Assembly (NCBI GenBank): GCA_947561585.1
Contig: CANNZV010000919.1
Span: 213,906-277,905, forward strand
Direction: 5' to 3'
Source of the DNA: Caprella mutica
Taxonomy: Eukaryota; Arthropoda; Malacostraca; Amphipoda; Caprellidae
DNA length: 64,000 nucleotides
The notes under the pieces were generated by a model. It made no database searches and was not told the DNA's origin. It worked only from the letters and a program-made list of their open reading frames with translations. The translations under genes were made by a program, and so were the position numbers. Each line of letters begins with the position of its first letter. The first letter of the stretch is position 1. Positions 18,884-27,376 of this stretch are shown here, one piece after another.

Positions 18884-19816
18884 ATGAAGTACAAACACCT
18901 GTTTGCATCCGCATTATTATGCGCATTTAGTATGAATGGCTTATTCGCTCAACAACAAGAAGACTTACACAGTGCCCGACTTTATATCACTTATGAAGAT
19001 GCTGATAATGCTCAAAAAAGAGGGCAAATTAGCTTATCGGGCGAAGCAGCTTATCAGTTTGATGTGGCTGATTTTTTATCCAAAAATAATTATGAAACCG
19101 TGCGGGTCAATGGTAAAACGACCTTACAAAAAGAACAAATTTCGTGGCACTTTGATGGCGAAAAGCAAGAGGAAATACCTGCTTTTGCGACCTTTCAGCC
19201 CATCATTACTTCCATAGAAAAAACACCTTTTTTTGGTGTTTCTGTAGTTGGTATGGATGATTTTACGGGCGCAGTCGTGACGGCTGTGACGGAAGGTTCT
19301 GCGGCGGAAATTTATGGTTTTCAAGAGGGCGATATTATTACCGTGATTAATAATTATGAAATTGCTAATTCTTGTGATTTGCTAACCGCTATTGGTGAAG
19401 CAGAACCGGGAAATACCGTCGCAATTGACTTTATTCGAGCCAATGATAATGAAACACTTGATGTCACTTTAGGCTATCGTTTGCTCAAAAAAATGTCGTG
19501 GGAAGCGACTGCTGGCGAAACGGCACTCGCTTTAAATAACACCGAAACACTGGCACAAATCGACTTAGCTGTGTTCCCAAATCCAACTTCGGGTTTGATG
19601 CAAGTTAATTATGCGGCTACGGAGAAAAGTGCTGTTCAATTGAATGTGACAGATATCACAGGTACAGTAGTTCTTAATCAATCTATCGAAGCTTTTGATG
19701 GCTTTTATAATGAGGTGATTGATATGAAAACGCTACCAGATGGTGTTTACTTTTTGAATGTTATTCAAGGAGAAGAGGTACGAACGGAGAAGATTATTTT
19801 ACAGAAAGTGCTGTAA
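18884..19816 (+). CDS. Secreted PDZ-domain protein with T9SS sorting domain (310 aa)
   Basis: Exported protein: signal peptide at residues 1-22 ending FAQ, an N-terminal beta-rich region, then a PDZ domain at about 110-200 (FFGVSVVGMDDF, GFQEGDIITVIN). The C-terminal type A T9SS sorting domain starts at FPNPTSGLMQVNY (about 229) and ends GEEVRTEKIILQKVL. No protease domain is present, so the PDZ module probably binds peptide termini or partner proteins at the cell surface. The gene stands alone. Confidence 0.85.
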   Translation: MKYKHLFASALLCAFSMNGLFAQQQEDLHSARLYITYEDADNAQKRGQISLSGEAAYQFDVADFLSKNNYETVRVNGKTTLQKEQISWHFDGEKQEEIPAFATFQPIITSIEKTPFFGVSVVGMDDFTGAVVTAVTEGSAAEIYGFQEGDIITVINNYEIANSCDLLTAIGEAEPGNTVAIDFIRANDNETLDVTLGYRLLKKMSWEATAGETALALNNTETLAQIDLAVFPNPTSGLMQVNYAATEKSAVQLNVTDITGTVVLNQSIEAFDGFYNEVIDMKTLPDGVYFLNVIQGEEVRTEKIILQKVL

Positions 19817-19928
19817 ATACTTTGCGTGATGCGCTTGCCTTGCGCGGGCTACGGGGTTCACCCGCAGTTATCTATGGGTCAACTGCTTCGCAGTTAGTTG
19901 TGATTGCGAAGTAGTTGATTTTTAAACC

Positions 19929-21224
19929 CTACAAAAAACCCTTCCTTTTCTTCTTCGGCTTCCAACGATGCCTTGCCAAAATCTTTTTCGTGCGTTGGTA
20001 CATTCTATCCGATTCGTCCGAATGTAGCAACATATCCGCCGCTATTTGCCCATAAGCTAAACAGCCTTTTGCGCCCGTACCTGACATGCCACCGATGACG
20101 ACTAAGCCTGTATCTAGTTGATTTTCTTTGTTAAAAGTGTGGGTCACATAAGGCACATTTGTAGGCGTCACGGAATAGACACAGGTATAGCCGTCCACAT
20201 ATTCAATGTCTTTTTTACGGAGTGGAATAGCCATTTGTTCAATGTATTTTCTAAACTGCTTTTTCGCCCATTTGCGCTCTTTCCTTAGGGGTTTTTGCTT
20301 CCAGATTTGGTCTAAATGACGCACACTATTCTGCCATTTATGTCCACCCATTTTAAAAATTGGACGTCCATCTTTGCTTTTTTTATCGACCATCGAAAAA
20401 TACATTCTGCCTTTTTGGTCGAATAATGGATGCGAATTAACAATGCACCTTTTCTCTGCTTTGGTGAGTGTTTTGTAGCGTTTTTTACTAATTTGCAAAA
20501 ACGATAAAGCGACTTTTTTAGGTGTAATTAGTCGTTTGAAATAAGGTGCTATATTTTTCAACAAGTCCGTCGTATAAGGCCCTGCTGCTAATACGACCTT
20601 CTTTGCAGTGAGCCGTTTAGATTTACCTGTTTTTAAGTTTTTAACCTTCAATTCATAATAGTCGCCATGCTTAATAATCCGCACTACTTTCTGGTCAAAA
20701 ACAATCTTATTTCCTTTCTTTTCAATGCCTTGACGCAGCTTTTTCATTAAGGCTTGCGGATTGAGTGTGCCCGCATATTTATTGTATTCCTGCACCACTA
20801 CTTCGTCTTCTGGCACATAGATACCAAACTTCCGAAATGCCTCATCTCCTGAACCTTGTTTATAGTGTTTTTTTTGTCGCTTATAGCGCAACTTATCAAT
20901 GTCTGCTTGCTGGTCTTTATGGTATAAATAGGTCACTGGCGACCGACGGAACACATCTTTCATTTGGTGTTTTTTCTTTCCGTCTAAGCCGTTCAAATAA
21001 TTTATCAATATACGTGTTTCTTCCACCGTTCTTTTCTGAACAAAGGCGAAAATATCTTTCTTTGGTCCTAAATTACGTGTAATACGCGACGAACCATAGC
21101 TAGAGCCGCCCCGAAATTTTTTGGATTGCTGTTCTAATAATAAGACTTTTTCGCCGTATTTTGATAATTCCCATGCGGCTGCACAGCCCATTAAACCTCC
21201 ACCAATGACAATAATATTTTCCAT
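19929..21224 (-). CDS. FAD-dependent amine oxidoreductase (sarcosine oxidase / MTOX-like, 431 aa)
   Basis: A flavoprotein of the DAO superfamily. The N-terminal FAD-binding motif is IIVIGGGLMGCAAAWEL with the acidic end of strand 2 (LLLEQ). GGSSYGSSRITR matches the GSSxGxxR region of monomeric sarcosine oxidase and N-methyltryptophan oxidase. A C-terminal GGMSGTGAKGCLAYGQIAAD closes the FAD site. It is unusually rich in Lys/Arg. It is the third gene of a same-strand run with an SDR and an ArsR regulator, so co-regulation is possible. The real substrate is unknown. Confidence 0.8.
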   Translation of the reverse strand: MENIIVIGGGLMGCAAAWELSKYGEKVLLLEQQSKKFRGGSSYGSSRITRNLGPKKDIFAFVQKRTVEETRILINYLNGLDGKKKHQMKDVFRRSPVTYLYHKDQQADIDKLRYKRQKKHYKQGSGDEAFRKFGIYVPEDEVVVQEYNKYAGTLNPQALMKKLRQGIEKKGNKIVFDQKVVRIIKHGDYYELKVKNLKTGKSKRLTAKKVVLAAGPYTTDLLKNIAPYFKRLITPKKVALSFLQISKKRYKTLTKAEKRCIVNSHPLFDQKGRMYFSMVDKKSKDGRPIFKMGGHKWQNSVRHLDQIWKQKPLRKERKWAKKQFRKYIEQMAIPLRKKDIEYVDGYTCVYSVTPTNVPYVTHTFNKENQLDTGLVVIGGMSGTGAKGCLAYGQIAADMLLHSDESDRMYQRTKKILARHRWKPKKKRKGFL

Positions 21225-21310
21225 CTCTTTTTTTAGTTGGTAATTGGTAAGTAGAAAATGGTAAATAGTAAATAGCTATTAGCAATCAATTACTATTTAC
21301 CAATAACTCC

Positions 21311-21913
21311 TTAAGAATAAATACGAATTACCTCGCCTGTATTACGCCCCTGTACGCTTCGCACGTAGCCCATCATCATCCGTTTCATCGGAATAGGTGG
21401 GTGACCAGGGAAATAGCTTTCATACTTCGCATAAGCATCTTCTACTACGCCCGAAGACACGACATTCACGCGAATACCTTTTTTCAATTCTAAAGCAACT
21501 GCCTGCACGAAGCTATGAATAGCACCATTAACCATAGCTGCACTAGCTGTTTTGTAAACCGGGTCGTCCGCCAAAATACCAGTAGTTAGCGTAATAGAAC
21601 CGTCACGCTTCAAGTACTTGCGACCAATACGCACCACATTTACCTGCCCCATTAACTTACTGCGCAAACCGATATGAAAATCTGCTTCCGACAATTCATT
21701 GAACGGTGCCCACTTCGCTTCGCCTGCTGCTACGATAATAGCGTCAACTTTTCCGGTCTTTTTAAACAGTTTTTTAATCGACTTAGAGTCTGCGATATCT
21801 ACTTTATAATCCTTGGAAGTTCTGCCTGCTACAATGACTTCATTGCCTGTTAAAAAATGCTGAACGACAACTTTACCTATCGTTCCTGTTCCGCCTATTA
21901 CTACAATTTTCAT
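21311..21913 (-). CDS. Atypical short-chain dehydrogenase (200 aa)
   Basis: A small SDR with the nucleotide-binding motif VVIGGTGTIGKVV. The position where classical SDRs carry YxxxK reads KTASAAMVNGA, so the catalytic Tyr and Lys are absent. This pattern occurs in a known group of short SDR-like proteins (Lin1944-like). NADP binding is likely; classical reductase chemistry is doubtful. It lies 37 bases downstream of an ArsR-type regulator gene on the same strand and is probably its target. Confidence 0.8.
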   Translation of the reverse strand: MKIVVIGGTGTIGKVVVQHFLTGNEVIVAGRTSKDYKVDIADSKSIKKLFKKTGKVDAIIVAAGEAKWAPFNELSEADFHIGLRSKLMGQVNVVRIGRKYLKRDGSITLTTGILADDPVYKTASAAMVNGAIHSFVQAVALELKKGIRVNVVSSGVVEDAYAKYESYFPGHPPIPMKRMMMGYVRSVQGRNTGEVIRIYS

Positions 21914-21950
21914 TTGTCTATTTTTTTGTGATGTGAATTCAATTTAGTAT

Positions 21951-22253
21951 TTATAATTGCTCGCTCAACGCTTGCAAATAAGCTTGTACTTGCGCTTCAT
22001 TCCGTTTGTAATACGTCCACTTCCCGTACCGCGTCGGAGTGACTAAACCCACCCGTTGCATCAGGGCTAAATAATGCGAGGTAGTGGAAGGTGACAAGCC
22101 TGTTTTGTCGCCAATATATTGCACACAAACGCCATCATCAAAGTGCTTCAGCTCTTGATGTGGCGGAAAGTGTTTTTCTGGCTCTTTCAGCCAAAACAAA
22201 ATCTTCACCCGAGTCTCATTGGATAAAACCTTGTTGATTTCTATGATATCCAT
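21951..22253 (-). CDS. ArsR-family winged-helix transcriptional regulator (100 aa)
   Basis: A DNA-binding protein with an ArsR-type winged helix: NETRVKILFWL at the first helix and TGLSPSTTSHYLALMQRVGLV as the recognition helix-turn-helix and wing start. The metal-binding ELCVCDL motif is absent, so it is probably not a metal sensor. It is the first gene of a likely operon with the SDR gene and perhaps the FAD oxidase, and likely represses its own promoter. Confidence 0.87.
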   Translation of the reverse strand: MDIIEINKVLSNETRVKILFWLKEPEKHFPPHQELKHFDDGVCVQYIGDKTGLSPSTTSHYLALMQRVGLVTPTRYGKWTYYKRNEAQVQAYLQALSEQL

Positions 22254-22350
22254 GCGGCAAATGTAATTACATTTCGAGAATTATCAAAATGTTATAAGCT
22301 GCAAAATGAAATGATTTGAAAATAGTTAGTATTATTTATGATTAAATAAC

Positions 22351-22378
22351 TTTGGTCTAATTTTAGTTTATATATTTG
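22351..22378 (+). promoter_or_regulatory. Promoter of tRNA-Ala
   Basis: TTTGG at 22351 and TATATTTG at 22371-22378 match the Bacteroidota TTG/TAnnTTTG consensus with 16 bases between TTG and TATATTTG. The tRNA starts 30 bases after the second box. Confidence 0.75.
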
Positions 22379-22407
22379 CGCAAACTTGTTTCAAAACAAG
22401 AATAAAA

Positions 22408-22481
22408 GGGGCCTTAGCTCAGTTGGCTAGAGCGTTTGACTGGCAGTCAAGAGGTCAGGGGTTCGACTCCCCTAGGCTCCA
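22408..22481 (+). tRNA. tRNA-Ala (GGC)
   Basis: A 74-nt cloverleaf: acceptor GGGGCCT pairs with AGGCTCC, D arm GCTC/GAGC, anticodon loop CTGGCAG giving GGC, and T arm AGGGG-TTCGACT-CCCCT. The discriminator is A and the CCA tail is not encoded. Reads alanine GCC/GCU codons. Confidence 0.95.
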
Positions 22482-22484
22482 CAA

Positions 22485-22529
22485 AAAAAGCTTATAAAGC
22501 ACTGTATATCAGCACTTTATAAGCTTTTT
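22485..22529 (+). terminator. Bidirectional terminator after tRNA-Ala
   Basis: AAAAAGCTTATAAAG pairs perfectly with CTTTATAAGCTTTTT. It starts four bases after the tRNA and ends 22 bases before the stop codon of the convergent quinone-reductase gene, so it can serve both. Confidence 0.9.
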
Positions 22530-22550
22530 CTTTTATAGTAACTGAATGCT

Positions 22551-23528
22551 TTATTCCATCACAATCACCGCCTTTCCCTTCACCTTCCGCGCCATCATAT
22601 CTAGCAGTGCTTGTTTAGCATTTTCCAATTTATAGGTTCCATGAATGTGCGGCTTCAAGTCACCTTTTGTAAACCATTCTACCATTTCTTGCACATTTTG
22701 AGCGTTCGCTTTGAATTCTCTTTGCATAAAACTCCCCCAAAATACGCCTACGATTTGACATTCTTTTAGCAAAGCTAAATTCAAAGGAATACGCGGAATT
22801 TCACCCGCAGCAAAACCAACGACCAAATAACGACCATAACGCGCAATCGCTCGCAAAGCAGGTTCTGCATATTTATCGCCGACGGGGTCATAAATCACAT
22901 CTGCGCCTTTACGTCCCGTCAATTCTTTTACCCGTTCTTTTAGATTTTCTTCCGTATAATTGATTAATACATCTGCTCCATATGCTTTACACAATGCTAA
23001 TTTTTCAGCCGTAGAAGCTGCTGCAATTACTCTTGCGCCCATCTTTTTACCTAACTCTACCGCCGCTAAACCAACGCCACCGGATGCCCCCAAAACCAAT
23101 AAAGTCTCTCCCGCTTTCAAGTTGCCACGGTCTTTCAAAGCGTGATAACTCGTGCCATAAGCCAAGAGAAAAGAGGAAGCATTTACCATATTCATGCCCT
23201 TTGGTTTTGGGAAACATGCCTTTGCTGCTATCGCTATTTTCTCCGCAAAACCGCCGTGGCCTTTCATTCCTACCACTTCGTCGCCTACTTTCCAATGTTT
23301 CACATTTTCACCAACTTGCTCTATCACACCTGCCACATCACTTCCTGGCGAAAATGGTGGTTCTGGCTTAAATTGATACTTCCCTTGCACAATTAAGGTA
23401 TCTGGAAAATTGACGCTACACGCTGCTATTTTTACCAATACTTCATCCGCTCCACAAATCGGGTCAGCTACTTCTTTATATTCTAAATCGGCTACTGGGC
23501 CATATTGATTGCAAATTAGCGCTTTCAT
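22551..23528 (-). CDS. NADPH:quinone oxidoreductase-like MDR protein (325 aa)
   Basis: A zinc-free medium-chain dehydrogenase/reductase of the quinone oxidoreductase group, cytoplasmic. The N-terminal GroES-like fold has PGSDVAGVIEQVGENV. The Rossmann domain has GASGGVGLAAVELGK, with the AASTAEK turn that usually favours NADPH. It lacks the catalytic and structural zinc ligands of alcohol dehydrogenases. Length is typical. It is divergent from the two MDR genes that follow. Confidence 0.88.
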   Translation of the reverse strand: MKALICNQYGPVADLEYKEVADPICGADEVLVKIAACSVNFPDTLIVQGKYQFKPEPPFSPGSDVAGVIEQVGENVKHWKVGDEVVGMKGHGGFAEKIAIAAKACFPKPKGMNMVNASSFLLAYGTSYHALKDRGNLKAGETLLVLGASGGVGLAAVELGKKMGARVIAAASTAEKLALCKAYGADVLINYTEENLKERVKELTGRKGADVIYDPVGDKYAEPALRAIARYGRYLVVGFAAGEIPRIPLNLALLKECQIVGVFWGSFMQREFKANAQNVQEMVEWFTKGDLKPHIHGTYKLENAKQALLDMMARKVKGKAVIVME

Positions 23529-23709
23529 AGTTTAAATGATTATTGAGTGAATTTTGAATGATTAGATATTGGCTTCAGTATCTATTCTCTAATAATTCCT
23601 GATGATAAACCGCGAATATATTATTTTTCGATTAAGGTTCTTCTATTTATGCATTTAAATAGTAATGCTTTAAGCGATAATTATTACTATTGCCAGCAAA
23701 AGAACAATA

Positions 23710-24711
23710 ATGAAATCAATAAGCGTAAACGGCGGCGGGTTAGCTCATTTAAGCCTTGTAGAAAAAGCAGACCCAAGACCTAAAGCGGGCGAAATATTGG
23801 TGCAATGGCACGCGACTTCGCTCAATTTTCACGATTATTTAGTAGCAGTTGGTGGCATTCCAGTTGCTCCAGAACGCGTCCCCATGTCAGATGGCGCAGG
23901 CGAAGTCATTGCCGTAGGCGAAGGCCTAACTAATTGGAAATCAGGCGATAAAGTCATGTCTTTATTTTTTCCAAATTGGATAGATGGCAGACCGACCTTA
24001 AATAAAACGCGCTTCATTTCTGGCGAAACCGTGGATGGTTATATCTGCGAAAAGTCGTGTATTTCGGCAGAAGCCGTGACTAAAATTCCCGACGGCTACA
24101 CTTACACAGAAGCTGCTACCCTACCCTGTGCAGCGGTGACGGCTTGGCGTGGTTTGATGGTGGAAGGCGGCTTGCAAGCTGGCGATAAAGTGTTGATAGA
24201 AGGCACGGGCGGTATGTCTATTTTTGGTTTGCAGTTGGCAAAGATGGCGGGCGCACAAGTATTTGCCACTACTTCTTCTGACGAAAAAGCGGAACGACTA
24301 AAAGCAATGGGCGCAACGGCGGTTGTCAACTATAAAACCGATGAACGCTGGGGTAAAACTATTTTCAAAATGACGGGCGGCGGTGTTGACCATGTATTAG
24401 ATGTAGGTGGTGGCTCGACAATGGTCAATTCTATTGACGCGGCTGCTATTGGGGGCAGCATTATATCTATTGGTATTTTGGGGAATGGTCGTAAAGGTCA
24501 AATCACTTTTCCAAAGCTCTTTTTTAAGCATTTAAAGATGACAGGTATTGCTGTCGGAAGTCGCTTGATGCAAGAAAAAATGGTCGCAGCTATTAATCAA
24601 AGCGATATGAAACCCATTATAGATAAAAGCTTTAGTTTTGATGAGTTGGCGGATGCTTTTCGCTATCAGGAGACGGGAAAGCACTTTGGGAAGATTGTTT
24701 TAGAGTGGTAA
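23710..24711 (+). CDS. Zinc-free medium-chain dehydrogenase/reductase (333 aa)
   Basis: A MDR-superfamily oxidoreductase. GroES-like part: MSDGAGEVIAVGEGL. Nucleotide-binding part: EGTGGMSIFGLQLAK. The usual zinc ligands (Cys, GHE, four Cys) are missing, so it probably acts as an NAD(P)H-dependent enone or quinone reductase. It is followed after a 60-base gap by a zinc-dependent MDR on the same strand; the two may form one transcript. Confidence 0.85.
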   Translation: MKSISVNGGGLAHLSLVEKADPRPKAGEILVQWHATSLNFHDYLVAVGGIPVAPERVPMSDGAGEVIAVGEGLTNWKSGDKVMSLFFPNWIDGRPTLNKTRFISGETVDGYICEKSCISAEAVTKIPDGYTYTEAATLPCAAVTAWRGLMVEGGLQAGDKVLIEGTGGMSIFGLQLAKMAGAQVFATTSSDEKAERLKAMGATAVVNYKTDERWGKTIFKMTGGGVDHVLDVGGGSTMVNSIDAAAIGGSIISIGILGNGRKGQITFPKLFFKHLKMTGIAVGSRLMQEKMVAAINQSDMKPIIDKSFSFDELADAFRYQETGKHFGKIVLEW

Positions 24712-24771
24712 AGTATCAACTAATAGAATTTAATGGTGCTCCATTTCCATCATAAAAATAAAACCAACAAC

Positions 24772-25773
24772 ATGAAAGTCAATGCATACGCAGCCCACAA
24801 ACAAGGTGGAGAATTGAAGCCTTTTGAATACGAATTGGGCGCGCTAGGTCACGATGAAGTGGATATAGAAGTGAGTTATTGTGGCGTCTGCCACAGCGAT
24901 TTGTCGATGTTAGATAATGAATGGCGTTTTTCAAAATACCCTTTAGTACTTGGGCATGAAATTGTTGGAAAAGTAATTGCAAAAGGCAATAAAGTAACTC
25001 ATTTAGAGATAGGTCAAAACGTCGGTGTAGGTTGGACGGCAACTTCCTGCAATACTTGTGATGAGTGTATGACGGGCAACCACAATTTATGCGATGCGGC
25101 AAGAGGCGTTATTGTCGGACGACACGGTGGTTTTGCGGATAAAGTGCGGGCGCAAGCGACTTGGGCTATTCCTATTCCAGATGGTATTGATTTGTCGGTT
25201 ATAGGCCCGATGATGTGTGGCGGTATTACCGTTTTTAATCCTATTTTACAAAATAATATCAGTCCGCTTTCCAGTGTTGGCGTGGTCGGCATTGGTGGTT
25301 TAGGACATATGGCTTTGGCTTTTCTGAAAGCTTGGGGTTGTGAAGTGACTGCCTTTTCGACTAGTCCAGATAAGGAAGAAGAGGCGCGAAAATTGGGCGC
25401 ACATCACTTTGTCCCTACGCATGATAAAGATGCCATAAAAAAGATGAATGGCAAATTCGATATGGTATTGGATACCGTAAATGTAGAACTGAATTGGAAT
25501 GCTTATTTGAAGACTTTAAAATCAAAAGGCGTGCTGCATATCGTAGGTGTAGCCAGCAAAATAGATGCAAGTATTGGCTTATTAATGAAAAAACAACGCT
25601 CTATTTCTGGCTCGCCAACTGGTAGTCCTAATGCCATAAAAGAGATGCTAAAATTCTCCGCTAGACATAATATTCAGCCTATGGTTGAAAAATATAAAAT
25701 GGCAGCTGTCAATGAGGCCATGGAACATTTGCGCAATGGAAAACCGCGCTATCGGATTGTTTTGGAGCGGTAA
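24772..25773 (+). CDS. Zinc-dependent alcohol dehydrogenase, cinnamyl-alcohol/YahK type (333 aa)
   Basis: NADP-dependent reductase/dehydrogenase of the CAD family, acting on aldehydes and primary alcohols. Catalytic zinc ligands: Cys in CGVCHSD, and the GHE of LGHEIVGKV. Structural zinc: the four Cys of CNTCDECMTGNHNLC. Rossmann motif VVGIGGLGHMALAFLKAWG. The ATG at 24772 (MKVNAYAAH) is chosen; an in-frame ATG 39 bases upstream gives an unlikely HH-rich extension. Confidence 0.92.
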   Translation: MKVNAYAAHKQGGELKPFEYELGALGHDEVDIEVSYCGVCHSDLSMLDNEWRFSKYPLVLGHEIVGKVIAKGNKVTHLEIGQNVGVGWTATSCNTCDECMTGNHNLCDAARGVIVGRHGGFADKVRAQATWAIPIPDGIDLSVIGPMMCGGITVFNPILQNNISPLSSVGVVGIGGLGHMALAFLKAWGCEVTAFSTSPDKEEEARKLGAHHFVPTHDKDAIKKMNGKFDMVLDTVNVELNWNAYLKTLKSKGVLHIVGVASKIDASIGLLMKKQRSISGSPTGSPNAIKEMLKFSARHNIQPMVEKYKMAAVNEAMEHLRNGKPRYRIVLER

Positions 25774-26111
25774 GCCTATTTACGATTTATGAAGTACGAA
25801 GTACGACAGACGCAAAGGAATACCGTGTAGCATAAGTTAAGTTTTACTAGCTATTTTCGGAGCGCGTACTTCGTAAATCGTACCTCGCAAATAGGTTTAT
25901 CGTTTCAGGCTAGCCAAAAACGCCTGCATAATCCGTTGTGCGTGATATTTAGGCTATTCATCTTTATAGTTTAGTAAATTTAGTTGATTTCAATAAACGG
26001 ACAAAATTAGCGAATTTTAGCTAGGAAACTAATTAATGAATAATAGACTTTATGAATGAGATTTGAGCGGCTTTAAATCTCACTCAACCTCATTCAACCT
26101 CATTTATAAAG
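25774..26111. repeat. Two inverted repeats in the spacer downstream of the alcohol dehydrogenase
   Basis: 25774-25896 has CCTATTTACGATTT..GAAGTACG pairing with CGTACTTCGTAAATCG..AAATAGG. 26048-26111 has CTTTATGAATGAG pairing with CTCATTTATAAAG. The word ACGATTTACGAAGTACGA recurs near 27175 and 44280, so it is a genome repeat. No gene is visible in the 394 bases before element C1. Confidence 0.65.
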
Positions 26112-26167
26112 CCTAATAGATAATGAAATAATTAATAATTCATACGACAATACATTCCTTAATATTC

Positions 26168-26300
26168 CAGTAATTCTCGGTTTAAGTAGAAAAGTGGTGT
26201 TACCAGTCATTAACAATAAGAACTGGTATTCATTTATTTCCTACTCTATCGTAAAAAACGGGTAACACCACTCGACATTTACTTAAACCGAGAATCGCTG
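26168..26300. mobile_element. MITE family C, copy C1
   Basis: A 133-bp element with terminal inverted repeats CAGTAATTCTCGGTTTAAG / CTTAAACCGAGAATCGCTG and an inner GTGGTGTTACCAG / GGTAACACCAC stem. It is flanked by a perfect 9-bp duplication TTAATATTC (26159-26167 and 26301-26309). The right-hand duplication contains the stop codon of the next gene. No coding capacity, so it must be moved by a transposase in trans. Confidence 0.9.
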
Positions 26301-27095
26301 TTAATATTCTTCTTCCGGCACTACTACAAAGGCACTCTCTGTCAGACGACCGAAATCTTCATAACTCACCCAAACATAGCCATTTTCGCCCCAATCATTG
26401 CCCCATGCGCTCAATAACTCAAAGGCTCTTCGTGTCTCGTCGTAAGCAACAACTAATAAGGACTGCATATCGGTTACTGCTTTATCAGCCACATAAAGTT
26501 CGCCCGGAGCACTCGAAAAGTCTTTGCTAATCCGCATTTCTACTACAATTGGATTGCCTCGCATTAAGGCTTTACGTGCTGCGAATACTTTTTGGCGCGT
26601 CTTTTCTTCTTTCCGAAAAATATAGAGGTAATTTTTTATTGTAAATTTCTGCGTAGCCCTTACTGCTGTTGGGATAGAACGACTTTCATAAGGCACGATA
26701 TCCGCACTAACTGTTCCGTTTTTTACCAAAAAATTAAGCGCATCTGTCGGCTTTTCTTCTGCCATACTTAGGGCAATATAATCGGGACTAAGATTGATTT
26801 TATAGTTCTTATCAAAGTTGATATAAAACTCCAAGCAAGAAGCTAAAATATAACTAACAGACGAACCACTTTCGCCAATTTCACGTGGCGGCATCATATA
26901 CGTTTTGATACTTCTTTGTCGAAGTGAACCCCTTGTTTTTTCGCCCCAACCAGGCATCGTAACCATCAGTAAATCAACTAGTTCTGCTTTTGCTACTCCG
27001 ATTTGCGCATCGGCTATTTTTTCATTTTTTTGAGCAAATATAGAAGTAGAGAATAAGGTAAAAGCTAAGAACAATAAGAAGAGGCGTGTGAACAT
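26301..27095 (-). CDS. Exported papain-fold protein lacking the catalytic residues (pseudo-C1 peptidase)
   Basis: A 264-aa protein with a signal peptide (MFTRLFLLFLAFTLFSTSIFAQ). The fold follows C1-type peptidases of Bacteroidota: PPREIGE leads into the active-site helix, and the C-terminal part has WGNDWGENGYVWVSYEDF. At the catalytic Cys position the sequence reads SGSSVSYILAS rather than QGSCxxW, and at the His position it reads MQSLLVVAYD rather than HAxxVVGY. Both catalytic residues are therefore replaced and the protein is probably a binding or regulatory pseudo-enzyme. The start at 27095 fits the signal peptide. Element C1 inserted exactly at its stop codon. Confidence 0.78.
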   Translation of the reverse strand: MFTRLFLLFLAFTLFSTSIFAQKNEKIADAQIGVAKAELVDLLMVTMPGWGEKTRGSLRQRSIKTYMMPPREIGESGSSVSYILASCLEFYINFDKNYKINLSPDYIALSMAEEKPTDALNFLVKNGTVSADIVPYESRSIPTAVRATQKFTIKNYLYIFRKEEKTRQKVFAARKALMRGNPIVVEMRISKDFSSAPGELYVADKAVTDMQSLLVVAYDETRRAFELLSAWGNDWGENGYVWVSYEDFGRLTESAFVVVPEEEY

Positions 27096-27216
27096 TTGTA
27101 TCGTATTTTTGTGACTGAATTGGCTTTGAACGACTGGAATAGTCAAATTGTTGTGAAGGCTAAATCATTTTCGATTTACGAAGTACGATTTATGGAAATA
27201 CTGCTTGCAAAGAACT

Positions 27217-27264
27217 AATATTTATGGTTCTTTGACCATTGTGGTCAAAAGAACCATAAATATT
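27217..27264. repeat. Short hairpin with family E ends
   Basis: AATATTTATGGTTCTTTGACCA pairs with its near-exact reverse complement ending AAATATT. The GGTTCTTTGAC word is the terminal motif of family E elements (34275, 44376, 56986), so this looks like a family E element that lost its middle. Confidence 0.6.
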
Positions 27265-27376
27265 TCACGATTTTAAGTCAAAAAATACCTCTATTTATCA
27301 AAAAAGCGCAACATTTGCAGCACATTTGATGATAAATCATTTTCAGCATTATTCACGTTTCAATAATCACTGCAAT

